Part shown: positions 1-8,120 of the stretch, piece after piece
How positions within the stretch are numbered: position 1 is the stretch's first letter
How the letters are laid out: every line of letters begins with the position of its first letter
Assembly (NCBI GenBank): GCA_036244855.1
Contig: BQKZ01000440.1
Span: 25,384-36,925 of the forward strand
Direction: 5' to 3'
Length of the DNA stretch: 11,542 nucleotides
Origin: Temnopleurus reevesii
Taxonomy: Eukaryota > Echinodermata > Echinoidea > Temnopleuroida > Temnopleuridae
Translations under genes and position numbers: made by a program
Notes under the pieces: generated by a model
Seen by the model: only the letters and a program-made list of their open reading frames with translations
Database searches by the model: none
Told to the model about the DNA's origin: nothing

Positions 1-1190
1 GATGCAAGATGCTTGGCCCCCTGTTTATTGACACAGCCGGGAGTAGCTGTAATGATCTTCAAGACCTGAGGAAAAAATGGAAGATGCATGTCAACCTATA
101 AATGTTAGCCAATTATTCTTGGTTAGGGGTACCAAATTCTGTGTGGCAAGAAGTTTCTAGGATCATTAGTTCAGCTGAAATTTGCATGTTAAAGATCATA
201 ATTGGCTAGGTCTTGTTCCTGTAGACCTGTTCAGAAGATGCAAGATGAATGCCACACTAAAATTAGAATCTTTGCCAAATATTTGCCTTTACCCTTGATA
301 AGGGGGTACCAAATCCTGAATCAAGACATTTGGCCCCCAGTTCATTGACACAGTTGAGAGTAGCGAAGGATAGATCTTCATCAGCTAGATAATGATCCTC
401 AAGGCCTATAGGGAAAGTGGACGAAACATGTTACATTAAACCCTTTACCCTTGATTAGGGGGTATCAAATTCTATGAAGCAAGATAATAACTCCCAGTTC
501 TAATGGCATAAGATTGAGAATAGAGTTGGGTAAATCATCATCGCCAAAGTAGTGATCAAGACCTGTAGGAAAAATTAAAGGTGCATATCAACCTTATTTG
601 CCTCTTACCCTCAATCAGGGGTACCGTGGTAACGATCATAATTGGTGAGGTCTTGATCCTGTAGATTTTTTCAGAAAACACAGGATAAATACCACCCTAA
701 AATCAGAATCTATTCCTATTACATTTATTTGGGGTGTCAAATTATATGATGAAAGCTATTTAGTTGCTATTTAGTCGAATGGTATAGAGTACCTCAGAGA
801 AACATAGGATAAATCATCAACTGGTAGTAGGAAAAATGCACGATGTATATAAACTCAACATCAGAATCTGCCCATTATGCTTGATTATGTAGCATCAAAA
901 TTCATGATGCAAGATCCTTAGCATCAGGACCAGAATTTGTATAGCTTAAAATAACATTGGGAAAATAACGATTTGCTTGGTAGCAATATTTCAAATCTTT
1001 CTAATAAAAAGAAAGATATATCTAATTATTATGATCTAATAATTTTTTCCTTTTACCCTTGAGTATGGGGTATCAAACTATGTGATGCAATAGGTTTAGG
1101 ACCAGGGCTGATGATATAGCTGTGATATTGATACTTGTAGAAAATATGGAAGAAGTTCATTTTGTCATTGATTTATGTGGCATCTAGGTG
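1..1190. repeat. Diverged tandem array, unit about 160 bp
   Basis: A motif of the form TTTACCCTTGATTAGGGGGTAYCAAATTCT recurs with decay. The GGGGTACC/GGGGTATC anchor is near 125, 302, 458, 617, 731 and 1067, with weaker relics near 890 and 1178, so most spacings are about 156-176 bp. Between anchors other blocks recur: TTGGCCCCCAGTTCATTGACACAG (copies at 14 and 330), GATCMTCAAGACCTGTAGGAAAAA, and ATGCAAGAT. The array is degenerate and lies in the intron downstream of alkaline phosphatase exon D. No coding exon is visible in it on either strand. Confidence 0.75.
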
Positions 1191-1531
1191 ATTTGGTGCT
1201 CTGCCCCACCCCCACCCAGTCTTTATGATGAAATCAATGTACATCATATCAAATCATCGAGGCAAATCTATCATACCTGCAGAGAGAACAGGACACAATC
1301 ATTTACTTAGCGTTTATACTTTTTGCATCACAGTTCATAATCCAAAAAACATACGCTCTGATGAACACTACAAAAACTAATACCAAATGATGATGAAAAT
1401 TGGAAGGAGGACAAGGTCGCCCGTACTTTCTATCTAATGTTTATTTCCAATTATGTTTTGGCCGGGAAACATGCAAAAAATGGAATTATTCGGGCGTGCA
1501 AATTTTTTCGTCATCATTGTCGTCTTCTTAC

Positions 1532-1723
1532 CTAAAATTGGATTTCCCCTCGACGGGTAGCCAGCGAAAGTCATGACGTGTGCATGATCGGCGGTGGACA
1601 CGATGAGGGTATCCTCAGAGCTCGTGAGACGGAGAGCGGCCCCGATGGCATCATCCATGGCAAGGGTCTCGGTCAGGGCGTCCCGAGCCATCCCGTCATG
1701 GTGCCCGTGATCGATACGACCAG
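1532..1723 (-). CDS. Alkaline phosphatase, internal exon D (Zn-ligand exon)
   Basis: This internal exon belongs to an animal-type alkaline phosphatase, a metal-dependent phosphomonoesterase that is usually secreted or GPI-anchored. It encodes 63 full residues starting GRIDHGHHDG and ending SRGNPIL. By human placental numbering (from memory), the Asp and last His of DHGHH match Zn ligands D316 and H320, and the Asp-His of TADHAH match D357 and H358. All are present. The acceptor is a pyrimidine tract ending in CTATCAG and the donor is TTAG|GTAAGA. The exon begins with 2 bases (CT) that complete an Ala codon begun in exon C, giving VE-A-GRIDHGHH, and it ends in phase 1. The next exon, with the last Zn His, is not in the 1.5 kb below. 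Truncated copies of its 5' part lie at 2135-2214 and 2441-2520. Confidence 0.93.
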
Positions 1724-1885
1724 CTGATAGAAGAAAAAAAGAAGAATTAGAAGTTATTTCTATGGTGACCAGGTCAATTTGCATAAATTTTATAAAAGAA
1801 CAAGATGGAGGAGGAGAAGCCGAAGGACATTACCTAATGATGTTCATACTAACCCCAAAAATAGAAGAACGGAGATGTCGAGGGT

Positions 1886-2134
1886 AGGAGGAGGAGGAGG
1901 AGGAGGAAGAAGAAGAAGAAGAAGAAGAAGAAGAAGAAGAAGAAGAAGAAGAGGTAGAGGAGGAAGAAGAAGATGATATAATAATAAGAGGAGGTAGAGG
2001 AAGAAGAATAAGATGATATAAGAAGAAGAAGTGGATATAGAGGATGATGATGATGATGATGAAGAAGAAGAAGAAGAAGAAGAAGAAGAAGAAGAAGAAG
2101 AAGAAGAAGAAGAAGAAGAAGAAGAGAAGAAGAA
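1886..2134. repeat. GGA/GAA/GAT microsatellite cluster (GAA·TTC expansion)
   Basis: The run begins with GGA repeats (about 1886-1906) and continues as GAA (about 1906-1951). A mixed GAGGTAGAGG and GATGATATA section follows, then GAT (about 2044-2061) and GAA (about 2061-2124), then a short GAGAA interruption to 2134. Two stretches are pure purine for about 70 bases each. Relative to the alkaline phosphatase gene this is intronic and read as UUC. It abuts truncated exon copy D'' without a gap. Long open frames here, such as poly-R/E on + and poly-S/L/F on -, are repeat artefacts. Confidence 0.92.
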
Positions 2135-2214
2135 GATAGCATCATCCATAGCAAGGTTCTCGGTCAGGGCGTCCCGAGCCATCCCGTCATGGTGCCCGTG
2201 ATCGATTCGACCAG
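2135..2214 (-). pseudogene. Truncated copy of exon D (D'') fused to TTC repeat
   Basis: These 80 bases match the first 80 bases of exon D (2 bases plus 26 codons, GRIDHGHHDG through AMDDAI). There are 4 mismatches and no indels. The catalytic Asp and His of DHGHH are kept. After the Ile codon the exon stops and a (TTC)n run begins, so the second half and the splice donor are missing. The 3' splice site (ATCAG) and about 65 bp of intron flank were copied too, but the flank has diverged more. Three of the four changes are synonymous. The other is Thr to Asn, shared with D'. If spliced in, it would read on into a Ser/Phe/Leu-rich tail. Confidence 0.88.
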
Positions 2215-2289
2215 CTGATTGACAGGGAGAAAAGAAGATGGTGAAGAGGTTATTTTGATTAATCAACTGGTCATATTGCATGGATATTC

Positions 2290-2440
2290 ATATCTTGGAA
2301 ATGAGGAAGTGGAGGAGCAAGACGAGGAGGACAATGATAATGTCGCGGACGAACAGGATAGTGATGGAGAAGAAGAAGAAGAACAAGACGACGAAGGAGA
2401 AGAAGAAGAACAAGAGGAAGAAGAAGAAGAAGAAGAAGGA
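2290..2440. repeat. GA-rich / GAA imperfect repeat
   Basis: A purine-rich, interrupted GAA/GAG/GAC run abuts truncated exon copy D' at 2441. It is densest at about 2367-2440, with AACAAGACGACGAAGG-type interruptions. It looks like an older or interrupted sister of the run at 1886-2134. The acidic + strand open frame through it is a repeat artefact. Confidence 0.85.
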
Positions 2441-2520
2441 GATAGCATCATCCATGGCAAGGTTCTCGGTCAGGGCGTCCCGAGCCATCCCGTCATGGTG
2501 TCCGTGGTCGATACGACCAG
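2441..2520 (-). pseudogene. Truncated copy of exon D (D'), the outermost copy
   Basis: Another 80-base copy of the 5' part of exon D, with 4 mismatches to D and no indels. It ends after exactly the same Ile codon as D'' and then enters pyrimidine-rich repeat on the minus strand. It shares two changes with D'' that D lacks: Ala GCC to GCT and Thr ACC to Asn AAC. The simplest history is one truncation/repeat fusion followed by tandem duplication. Its two private changes (Asp GAT to GAC, Gly GGG to GGA) are synonymous. The 3' splice site is kept, and no GTRAG-like donor is visible in the following repeat. Confidence 0.88.
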
Positions 2521-2529
2521 CTGATAGAC

Positions 2530-3960
2530 AGAAAGAGAAGATGACGAAGGAGTTATTTGCTGGTGATCAACTATCATGACTATATGACAGTGTAAGAGGA
2601 GAATTTCGTAAGAGGATTTCGGAAGAGACAATCTGAAATAATGATAATCGAAAGTAGAGAGCGTTTTTGTGTCAAAAGCGTTCCTGACTTTTTCTCAGGT
2701 GCGCTTCAGTGCCAAAATTTATCACTTAGTACAGAAAAGGGTCTCCGGCCATTCATGAGCTTTATGAAACACAACCCAAGTCAACTTATATGGATTTTAC
2801 TTTCAAAATTTAAAGAAAATCTGGAAATGACGAGAGAATATTTATTTAGAATATTTCATAAAATCTATGCACATCTTCATTTACAAACGGGTCATATTAC
2901 TGTACTCTGTTGGATCCCTCCCATTAGTGGTCGAATCAATCGGTCCCTAGTTAAAGTCCAACTTTGATATATCCATGTCTAAATACTACTTTCATCTGTT
3001 GGAATGCATCAGTCACAATACGTGTTGAGAGAAGTATTTTAGAATTAGGTTAAGCGCTGACGCCGATATCAAAATGACCACGGTCGTCATGCATACCGAC
3101 TACTTGCTCTATCGAGATGACTTTACCGCTTTGCAATCTAAACTTTGAACTTAGGCACTCTGAATCATATATCGGGTCAGTAAGATAAGTGGTCCATAGC
3201 CTTTCCCATTTCATTACTCAAAGTTGAAACGGCCGTATTAGCAGAAATTTTTGTAAGGTACCCTAGTAAAAATACAGATTCCCCATCTCCTAAACAAACA
3301 CCATATTTCAAAATTAAAAGTGCTTACTTCAGAATCATTTGTACCCTCTGCCCCCTCCCCAGTCTAAAATATATTTCATTCCTTTTGTTGTTGCTTTATT
3401 TTCTTTCGTTGAAAATTGTCTCGTTTTGTTTTGTTTTTCTTACTCAAGCCGCTGCAGAACAGGAAAGACATATGTTTGATTTTTTTTAGACCGTGCGGTA
3501 GCAACCCCTGTATCCAAATCTGAGACCTGCGCGATGCGCCTGGTGTTGTGAGTGCTGACATTTTTAGGGCACAAATTGTTGGCTCACGGATGGGGGAGGG
3601 GGGCGACGGCAAATGGGAACACATACAAATCACTGCTATAAATGTCCATACGAAGATGACGATGAGTTCACCGTCATGATAGCGATTCGTTAACACTCAA
3701 TCAAAAAGATCTTATAACGAAAATTAATAAGATATTCCCCAAACAAAGTTCGGGATATTTCCGATATCCCTTTGACATGTTTGAGCAGAATACAATTTCA
3801 CTGCTCCTTTACATCAAAATTGAATTCTAAAACGCTTATGTAATATTCTTTCTAACCTTCAATACAATATCCTATAATCTCAAAGGGCTATTGACTCGTG
3901 GCACAGAAGTTATTATTTTGTCGAGTGTTTTATAACGCTTTTCCCACATGATCAAGTGAC
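2530..3960. other. Intron sequence, no recognised feature
   Basis: This 1.4 kb lies in the long C-D intron. Open frames of about 106-108 codons occur on both strands (2641-2967 + and 3376-3696 -), but I recognise no family and see no splice-supported exon. The only small structure noted is GGGATAT-ttccg-ATATCCC at 3752-3770, a 7-bp-arm hairpin. Confidence 0.6.
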
Positions 3961-4210
3961 ACAATGGGTAACTTCAAGTACGGTGTTCGGTGTTGGTGTT
4001 GGTGTTGAGAGAGCAAAACGGTCCGTAAACCGAGCTCAAACACCGTTGGTCAGTTTACAGAAGTGATACATAAACGACCGGCAATACGTCAGAATCTTGC
4101 GAGGTCTGCCCCAAACACCGCCAGACTTCAGGTTTGGTGTTGAGGCTGGTGTTGGTTTTGCTGCAACACCAACACCAGCGTTCAACACCGTACCTGAAGT
4201 CACCCAATGT
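3961..4210. mobile_element. Foldback / MITE-like element, about 250 bp, GGTGTT-rich termini
   Basis: The left end ACAATGGGTAACTTCAAGTA matches the reverse complement of the right end, ACATTGGGTGACTTCAGGTA, and the similarity continues into CGGTGTT and GGTGTTGGTG repeats. A third copy of the GACTTCAGGT..GGTGTTG block begins at 4124. With the right terminus it makes an inner palindrome over about 4123-4203. There is no transposase. A non-autonomous terminal-inverted-repeat element is the likeliest identity. Its superfamily is unknown, and no clear target-site duplication could be fixed because the ends are imperfect. Confidence 0.78.
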
Positions 4211-5416
4211 TTTTGTAACCCCCAACAGAGTTGTAACGCGAAGATTATGTAAACATGAAAGTATAGAATACATAGAATATAAAATGGCGGAAATAGGGCT
4301 CTTCATTCTACAGGTGAAGATTCACGCTGTTATCGATATAAATAACTCATGTGTGGGTAAATACTCTCACCGACCACATTAGAATTACAAACTTCAAAAA
4401 ACCCTTCTATCATCATCACTCTTAAACCATGCTCGAGATTTGGATCATGAAAACAAGCATTTCATCTTTATCATCCTATCCGAAATGTTAACAGTTTCAT
4501 CGGTATTGTCAAGACCACCAGCAACATTTTTCATGGAAACTTCATGAAAATGAAAGATTTGGTGGACAAATTGTGCCAGAGAAACAATCAATAATGTTTA
4601 TTTGCCATCGTTTTGTCTGATATACCTCAATTCTCATCATGATGTAGAGGAAAAAACATTTGATGGAGGATTCCTTGCTAACAAGTTTCACAGCAAATGT
4701 GAAAATTTTGAAACAAGTGTGGTGTCGACCAGTTAACCTTAATAATATTCTTTTTGTTTAGAAACAAAACTTTTGAAAACCTTTTCGTAATGACCATGTG
4801 TCATGTATTTTGGGATTGTAATATTGGATGGCACAAACTTTTAAAAGGGATTATATAACGACCTTTACTGTCGCGTTTTCCTATTGGAATAATTATTCTT
4901 TGTTATTTCCATATTCAATTGAATTGACCTCGTCAGAAGTTTTCCAATGAGGAATGTTATGAATATCAATTAGTTTCATTGAAACCAAGCATTTTCAATT
5001 CATTTAAACTTCATTTATACATTTTGTCAACGACGGAATTCTAAAAGACAACTTTGAAATACCACAACGTTCAAAGATGAAACAAATCATTTTGTAAGGT
5101 TTTATGAATATCAATTTAACTTTTCCACATCTGCTCTTTTCATCTTTGATCCGTCTAAATACCTATACAGAATTTTTCTATTTTGACAGTTAAGCAGATT
5201 TTGTTTCTCCCAGAGCAGCGCAATGAAAGATGATATTTAAATTTCAATTTTGTCACTTGATGGGCCCCCAGAAGGCGAGATTTCTGACGCCCTCCGGCAA
5301 CGAAATCAAAGTTTTGCTCTAAATACCACTGCCCGGGGCGTGTGGGAACATCAACAAACTGGGAGGACACTTGTGCCACAGTTTCATCTTCGGATCACCA
5401 TGGCAACAACAACTTA
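4211..5416. other. AT-rich intron sequence, no recognised feature
   Basis: This is mostly AT-rich sequence inside the C-D intron. A phrase ATGAATATCAATT occurs near 4958 and again near 5104. A GC-richer patch at about 5255-5400 has open frames but no recognised protein or splice-supported exon. Confidence 0.55.
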
Positions 5417-5591
5417 GGGGCCAATTGCACGAAAATGTCTTAGCTTTCATATTCTGGCGAAGACGTATTTACCTATTGTGCCAGTCTCATAACAAATACC
5501 GTATTTATCGACGTTTGTGTCTATGTTATGGAGATGACATAAGAAGTTAAGACGCCTTAGCAAGAAGAGGATAGCTCGTGCAATTTGCCCC
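5417..5591. mobile_element. Small MITE-like element with 17-18 bp inverted ends
   Basis: The left end GGGGCCAATTGCACGA is mirrored by the right end, whose reverse complement is GGGGCAAATTGCACGA, enclosing 175 bp. No transposase is encoded. Ends of this GGGGC..ATTGCACGA kind look like short DNA-transposon derivatives, but I cannot assign a superfamily. The flanks (TTA left, ATG right) give no convincing target-site duplication. Confidence 0.6.
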
Positions 5592-5748
5592 ATGTGTTCT
5601 GAACTAGAGGAAAGGAGAGAGATGCTTGCCATAGCTACATATACATGAATATGGTTTCAGTAATATTTTAGGGGAAATGGAATTTTTTAAACATAGAGAC
5701 CAACAGAGGAAACATTTATTTAAGGTAATTGCGTAATGTATTAGTATG

Positions 5749-5911
5749 TTGAAGAGATTTGATCGGTTGTCTCACAATGTGCAGAATGACGTTTCGGCTG
5801 TGGCATAGCCTTTGCTACTCCTCATCTCATATAACATTCAAGCGGCAGAAACGTCATTCTACCTTTGTTTTATGTTTGCACATCGTGAGACAACTAATCA
5901 ACCCTCTTCAA
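5749..5911. mobile_element. Foldback element with long inverted arms
   Basis: The left arm runs from TTGAAGAGATTTGATCGGTT through GTCTCACAATGTGCA and GAATGACGTTTC. It pairs with a right arm ending GTGAGACAACTAATCAACCC TCTTCAA. The right arm has about 17 extra bases between its two blocks. The arms are roughly 52 and 69 bases around a short centre, with no coding content. A decayed MITE or foldback transposon is likely. Confidence 0.78.
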
Positions 5912-6589
5912 TTATATATTCTTCACCACGATAAATCTCTTCCAATCCATATAAGGATGTTAACGATATTCAGAAAATGAAGGATTGGTGCAAAATAATC
6001 GCTACTCGTGTTAAGATCAGGTGAGCAACCATTTGATGGAGGGCAGATTGTTGTGTCTCAAGATTCATTCCTCAAAGTATATGACTACATATAATGTATT
6101 TCGAAATGGGTGACCTTTGTCAGTAAGGTTTTTGTGGAAAAGGACAAATTTATTTTTATTTTTACCCTCCCCCCTCTTTCTCCCTCGTATAAAAATCGCA
6201 GTTAAGGGAATCTCAGATTCAATCATGCAAATACTTTTTCTAGGCCCCTTTGAAAACCAGCCGAAAGCTGAACAGCGCCATCCAAACTGTCGATGGTGAA
6301 TGAATAAATAGAATAAGTATACAAATGAATAAAATATATTTATAAACAAGATGAACAGCTTAGAGCCTGACTTGGACAAATAGTTCATATAACATTTCAC
6401 CAAAATTCATATCTAAACTCGTTATAAAGTCATTGTTCGGACCATAAGGTCGCAATGCGAACGCACTCTGCCCCGCCCGATGACCCTCTGACTGTACCTC
6501 GCCCTGTCATCAATGCAACTCCCATGGGCGCGTTCAGATACACATGTTCTGTAGTTCGATACGGGGCGATAGTAGACTGTGTGTTTACC
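5912..6589. other. Intron sequence, no recognised feature
   Basis: AT-rich with an AATAAA-rich patch at about 6298-6345. From about 6455 a short open frame leads into the first copy of the three-copy repeat that follows. No exon is recognised. Confidence 0.5.
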
Positions 6590-6682
6590 GATCCGTTTCA
6601 GGTAAACCTGTCTGACAAGATGATGACGGACCGATATGCGAAACTATTACCCTCAGTCACACCAAATGAGTTTCTTGTGGAG
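6590..6682 (+). repeat. Three-copy 93-bp repeat, copy 1
   Basis: This segment begins GATCCGTTTCAGGTAAACCT and ends CTTGTGGAG. It recurs with no indels at 6843-6935 (11 differences in 93) and in decayed form at 7073-7150. In copies 1 and 2 the same + frame is open and reads DPF-x-VNLSDK..TDRYAKLLP..TPN..FLVE. The family is not recognised. It could be a fragment of a mobile element or a multiplied noncoding repeat. Confidence 0.8.
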
Positions 6683-6842
6683 TAGAATTTGCCTGTTCTC
6701 GATTTTCTTTTCTTTGTTTCCACTGTTATATAAAAAAAGAATGTTAATTCCTGGTTTGCGGGAATAATAAAGCAATGCCTTAACAGCATTTCTTCGGCAA
6801 ACGGATTAATCCAACCAAAAAGGAGGAGAAGCAGAAGAAAAA

Positions 6843-6935
6843 GATCCGTTTAAGGTAAACCTGTCTGACAAGTGGTCGACGGACCGATATGCGAAACTAC
6901 TACCCCAAGTCACACCTAATGCATTTCTTGTGGAG
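6843..6935 (+). repeat. Three-copy 93-bp repeat, copy 2
   Basis: Same length as copy 1 and about 88% identical by hand count. The frame stays open past the repeat until a TAA at about 6977. It starts 253 bp after copy 1. A GGAGGAGAAGCAGAAGAAAA run lies directly before it. Confidence 0.8.
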
Positions 6936-7031
6936 AAAAATTGCACTGTTCCGGTATGCGTCTGTTCCAAATTTTTGTAAAGGGTCACACTGCTTCAAAC
7001 TATTTTCGACTCCCCCTATGCCACATGGCCA

Positions 7032-7150
7032 GATAGAGGACTGTGTGTAGTAATCATGGTAATGACAACCCCCAGGTAAACCTGTCTGATAAGCCGACGA
7101 CGGGCAAAATATGAGAAACTATTGCCTCCAGTCACAGAACCTAATTCTTG
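7032..7150 (+). repeat. Three-copy repeat, decayed copy 3
   Basis: CAGGTAAACCTGTCTGATAA at 7073 starts a diverged copy with indels and an in-frame TGA. Homology to copy 1 extends upstream: GATAGAGGACTGTGTGTAGT at 7032 resembles GATAGTAGACTGTGTGTTTA before copy 1. The original unit was therefore longer than 93 bp. Confidence 0.7.
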
Positions 7151-7182
7151 ACTAGCTAAAAGAATGGACAATAGTCGACGCA

Positions 7183-7224
7183 CCGCGTCATTGCAAGACG
7201 CAGTAGCGTCTTCTCATGACGCGG
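7183..7224. repeat. GC-rich hairpin with 19-base arms
   Basis: CCGCGTCATTGCAAGACGC and GCGTCTTCTCATGACGCGG pair at 16 of 19 positions around a 4-base loop (AGTA). The mismatches form one symmetric 3-base internal loop. The stem is unusually GC-rich for this AT-rich intron and carries CGTCA/TGACG half-sites. It is shorter than a typical pre-miRNA. Confidence 0.75.
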
Positions 7225-7523
7225 CCCGCCGAAGCGTGCCTGCCCACAATGTGACTGCAGCATCCCTGAAGTGACTGTTCATCTCTCAAATTCACAAATG
7301 ATAGGCGAACCTCACTTTTGCCAACGCTTGGGAATTTGGGTGTTGCTCTTTAGGATAAACTAACGAAATGTCAAAAGTTTTGTCTTTCCGAATTGTTTGG
7401 ACAGAGCTCTGAATCACGGGAGTGCCTACACTTGAGTTGAAAATAGAATCCTTTGGCGCTCTCAACAGTCTTGATAAAAGTCATTAGGCTGCAAAAATGA
7501 AATTATGTGCGAAATATACAATA
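7225..7523. other. Intron sequence, no recognised feature
   Basis: Unique-looking sequence. No exon, RNA gene or repeat was recognised. Confidence 0.5.
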
Positions 7524-7600
7524 TTTTCATTTCCATTTTGATCTTCATCTTTATCTTCATCTCCATCTTCCTCTTCCTCTTCATCTTCATTTTCATTTAT
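7524..7600. repeat. Pyrimidine-rich imperfect hexamer repeat (CTTCAT)
   Basis: CTTCAT, CTTTAT, CTCCAT and CTTCCT variants run head to tail. It translates as an alternating His/Leu/Phe pattern, which is a repeat artefact. About 375 bp without a gene follow. They contain only the perfect 14-bp palindrome TGTCAAATTTGACA at 7897-7910. Confidence 0.85.
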
Positions 7601-7976
7601 TATTTTTCAACCGACATATGTGTTATAATAAGTGTATATTTCTGTTTGTTTATCTTTTCCTAACTTTGTGGAGTAAGGTAGATCTGTTACCATTTAAAAG
7701 GAACGTAGAAGCTCTAATGATTAACGTCTAAAAGGAATTTTGAATTGCTAAAAGCGGGGAGATATTAAACATTATTCATCTTAAAACAAAATGTATATAA
7801 AGAGCAAATGAATAGATAGGAATGTTGCCTAAACCGGACGAGCAGCCTAACTTTCATTGCCTTGTTTGAATACCCTGCCAAATATGCCCTCACTGATGTC
7901 AAATTTGACAACATTGACCCAGAAATTTACAAATTGTGTCTAAACATTTGCATTTTCATCACTCAGTAATACCAAC

Positions 7977-8120
7977 CTTCGACGAAAAGGAAGAATCCAT
8001 TATCGCTGGTTCGTTGGAGGATTCGGATGGCCTTCTCTGTCATCTGGGCAAGGGAGGGTTCCCCGGCCCTATCCCATCGGCGGTCCGCTTCGTATTTCAT
8101 GTGAGATGGCTGGAAGAGAC
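7977..8120 (-). CDS. Alkaline phosphatase, internal exon C
   Basis: Encodes 47 full residues from LFQPSHMKYE to GFFLFVE. It fills the family segment between the 'LFEPGDMKYE' block and the metal-binding VE-x-GRIDH block. The terminal Glu matches Mg ligand E311 (human placental numbering, from memory). The acceptor is ACTCACAG|GT. The two leading bases complete the Gly codon split from exon B (DHLI-G-LFQP). The donor is GAAG|GTTGGT, off consensus at +4, and the final G plus CT of exon D makes Ala. Around the vertebrate Ca site, Phe269 is kept. Glu270 is Gln, Asp285 aligns with Glu in GEPSL, and two extra residues lie between KYE and PSL. I believe GEPSL also occurs in other invertebrate or bacterial members, so this is probably a subfamily trait. 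Confidence 0.92.

Noticed and set aside
1..1531. A further phosphatase exon downstream of exon D
   Set aside because: I looked on the minus strand for the block with the last Zn-binding His and found no similar peptide or paired splice sites. It probably lies outside the window.
2219..2524. Acidic + strand open frame (Glu/Asp-rich, ends in DTTS)
   Set aside because: Its C-terminal third is the antisense of truncated exon D' and its middle is GAA repeat. There is no independent coding evidence.
1779..2579. Several long open frames made of Arg, Glu, Lys, Ser, Leu or Phe on both strands
   Set aside because: They are translations of GAA/GGA/TTC repeats and of the antisense of exon D copies. Low complexity explains the openness in all frames.
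2641..2967. 108-codon + strand open frame
   Set aside because: There is no recognisable domain, no splice or promoter support, and composition like the surrounding intron.
3376..3696. 106-codon minus strand open frame with a hydrophobic start
   Set aside because: It has no family resemblance and its C-terminal part is a T-rich stretch. It is probably chance within the intron.
4264..4290. TATAAAATGGCGG resembling a TATA box plus YY1/start motif
   Set aside because: The following frame is short and unrecognised, it overlaps no promoter-like GC-rich region, and the motif is likely chance.
7507..7731. His/Leu-rich + strand open frame
   Set aside because: It is the translation of the CTTCAT hexamer repeat.
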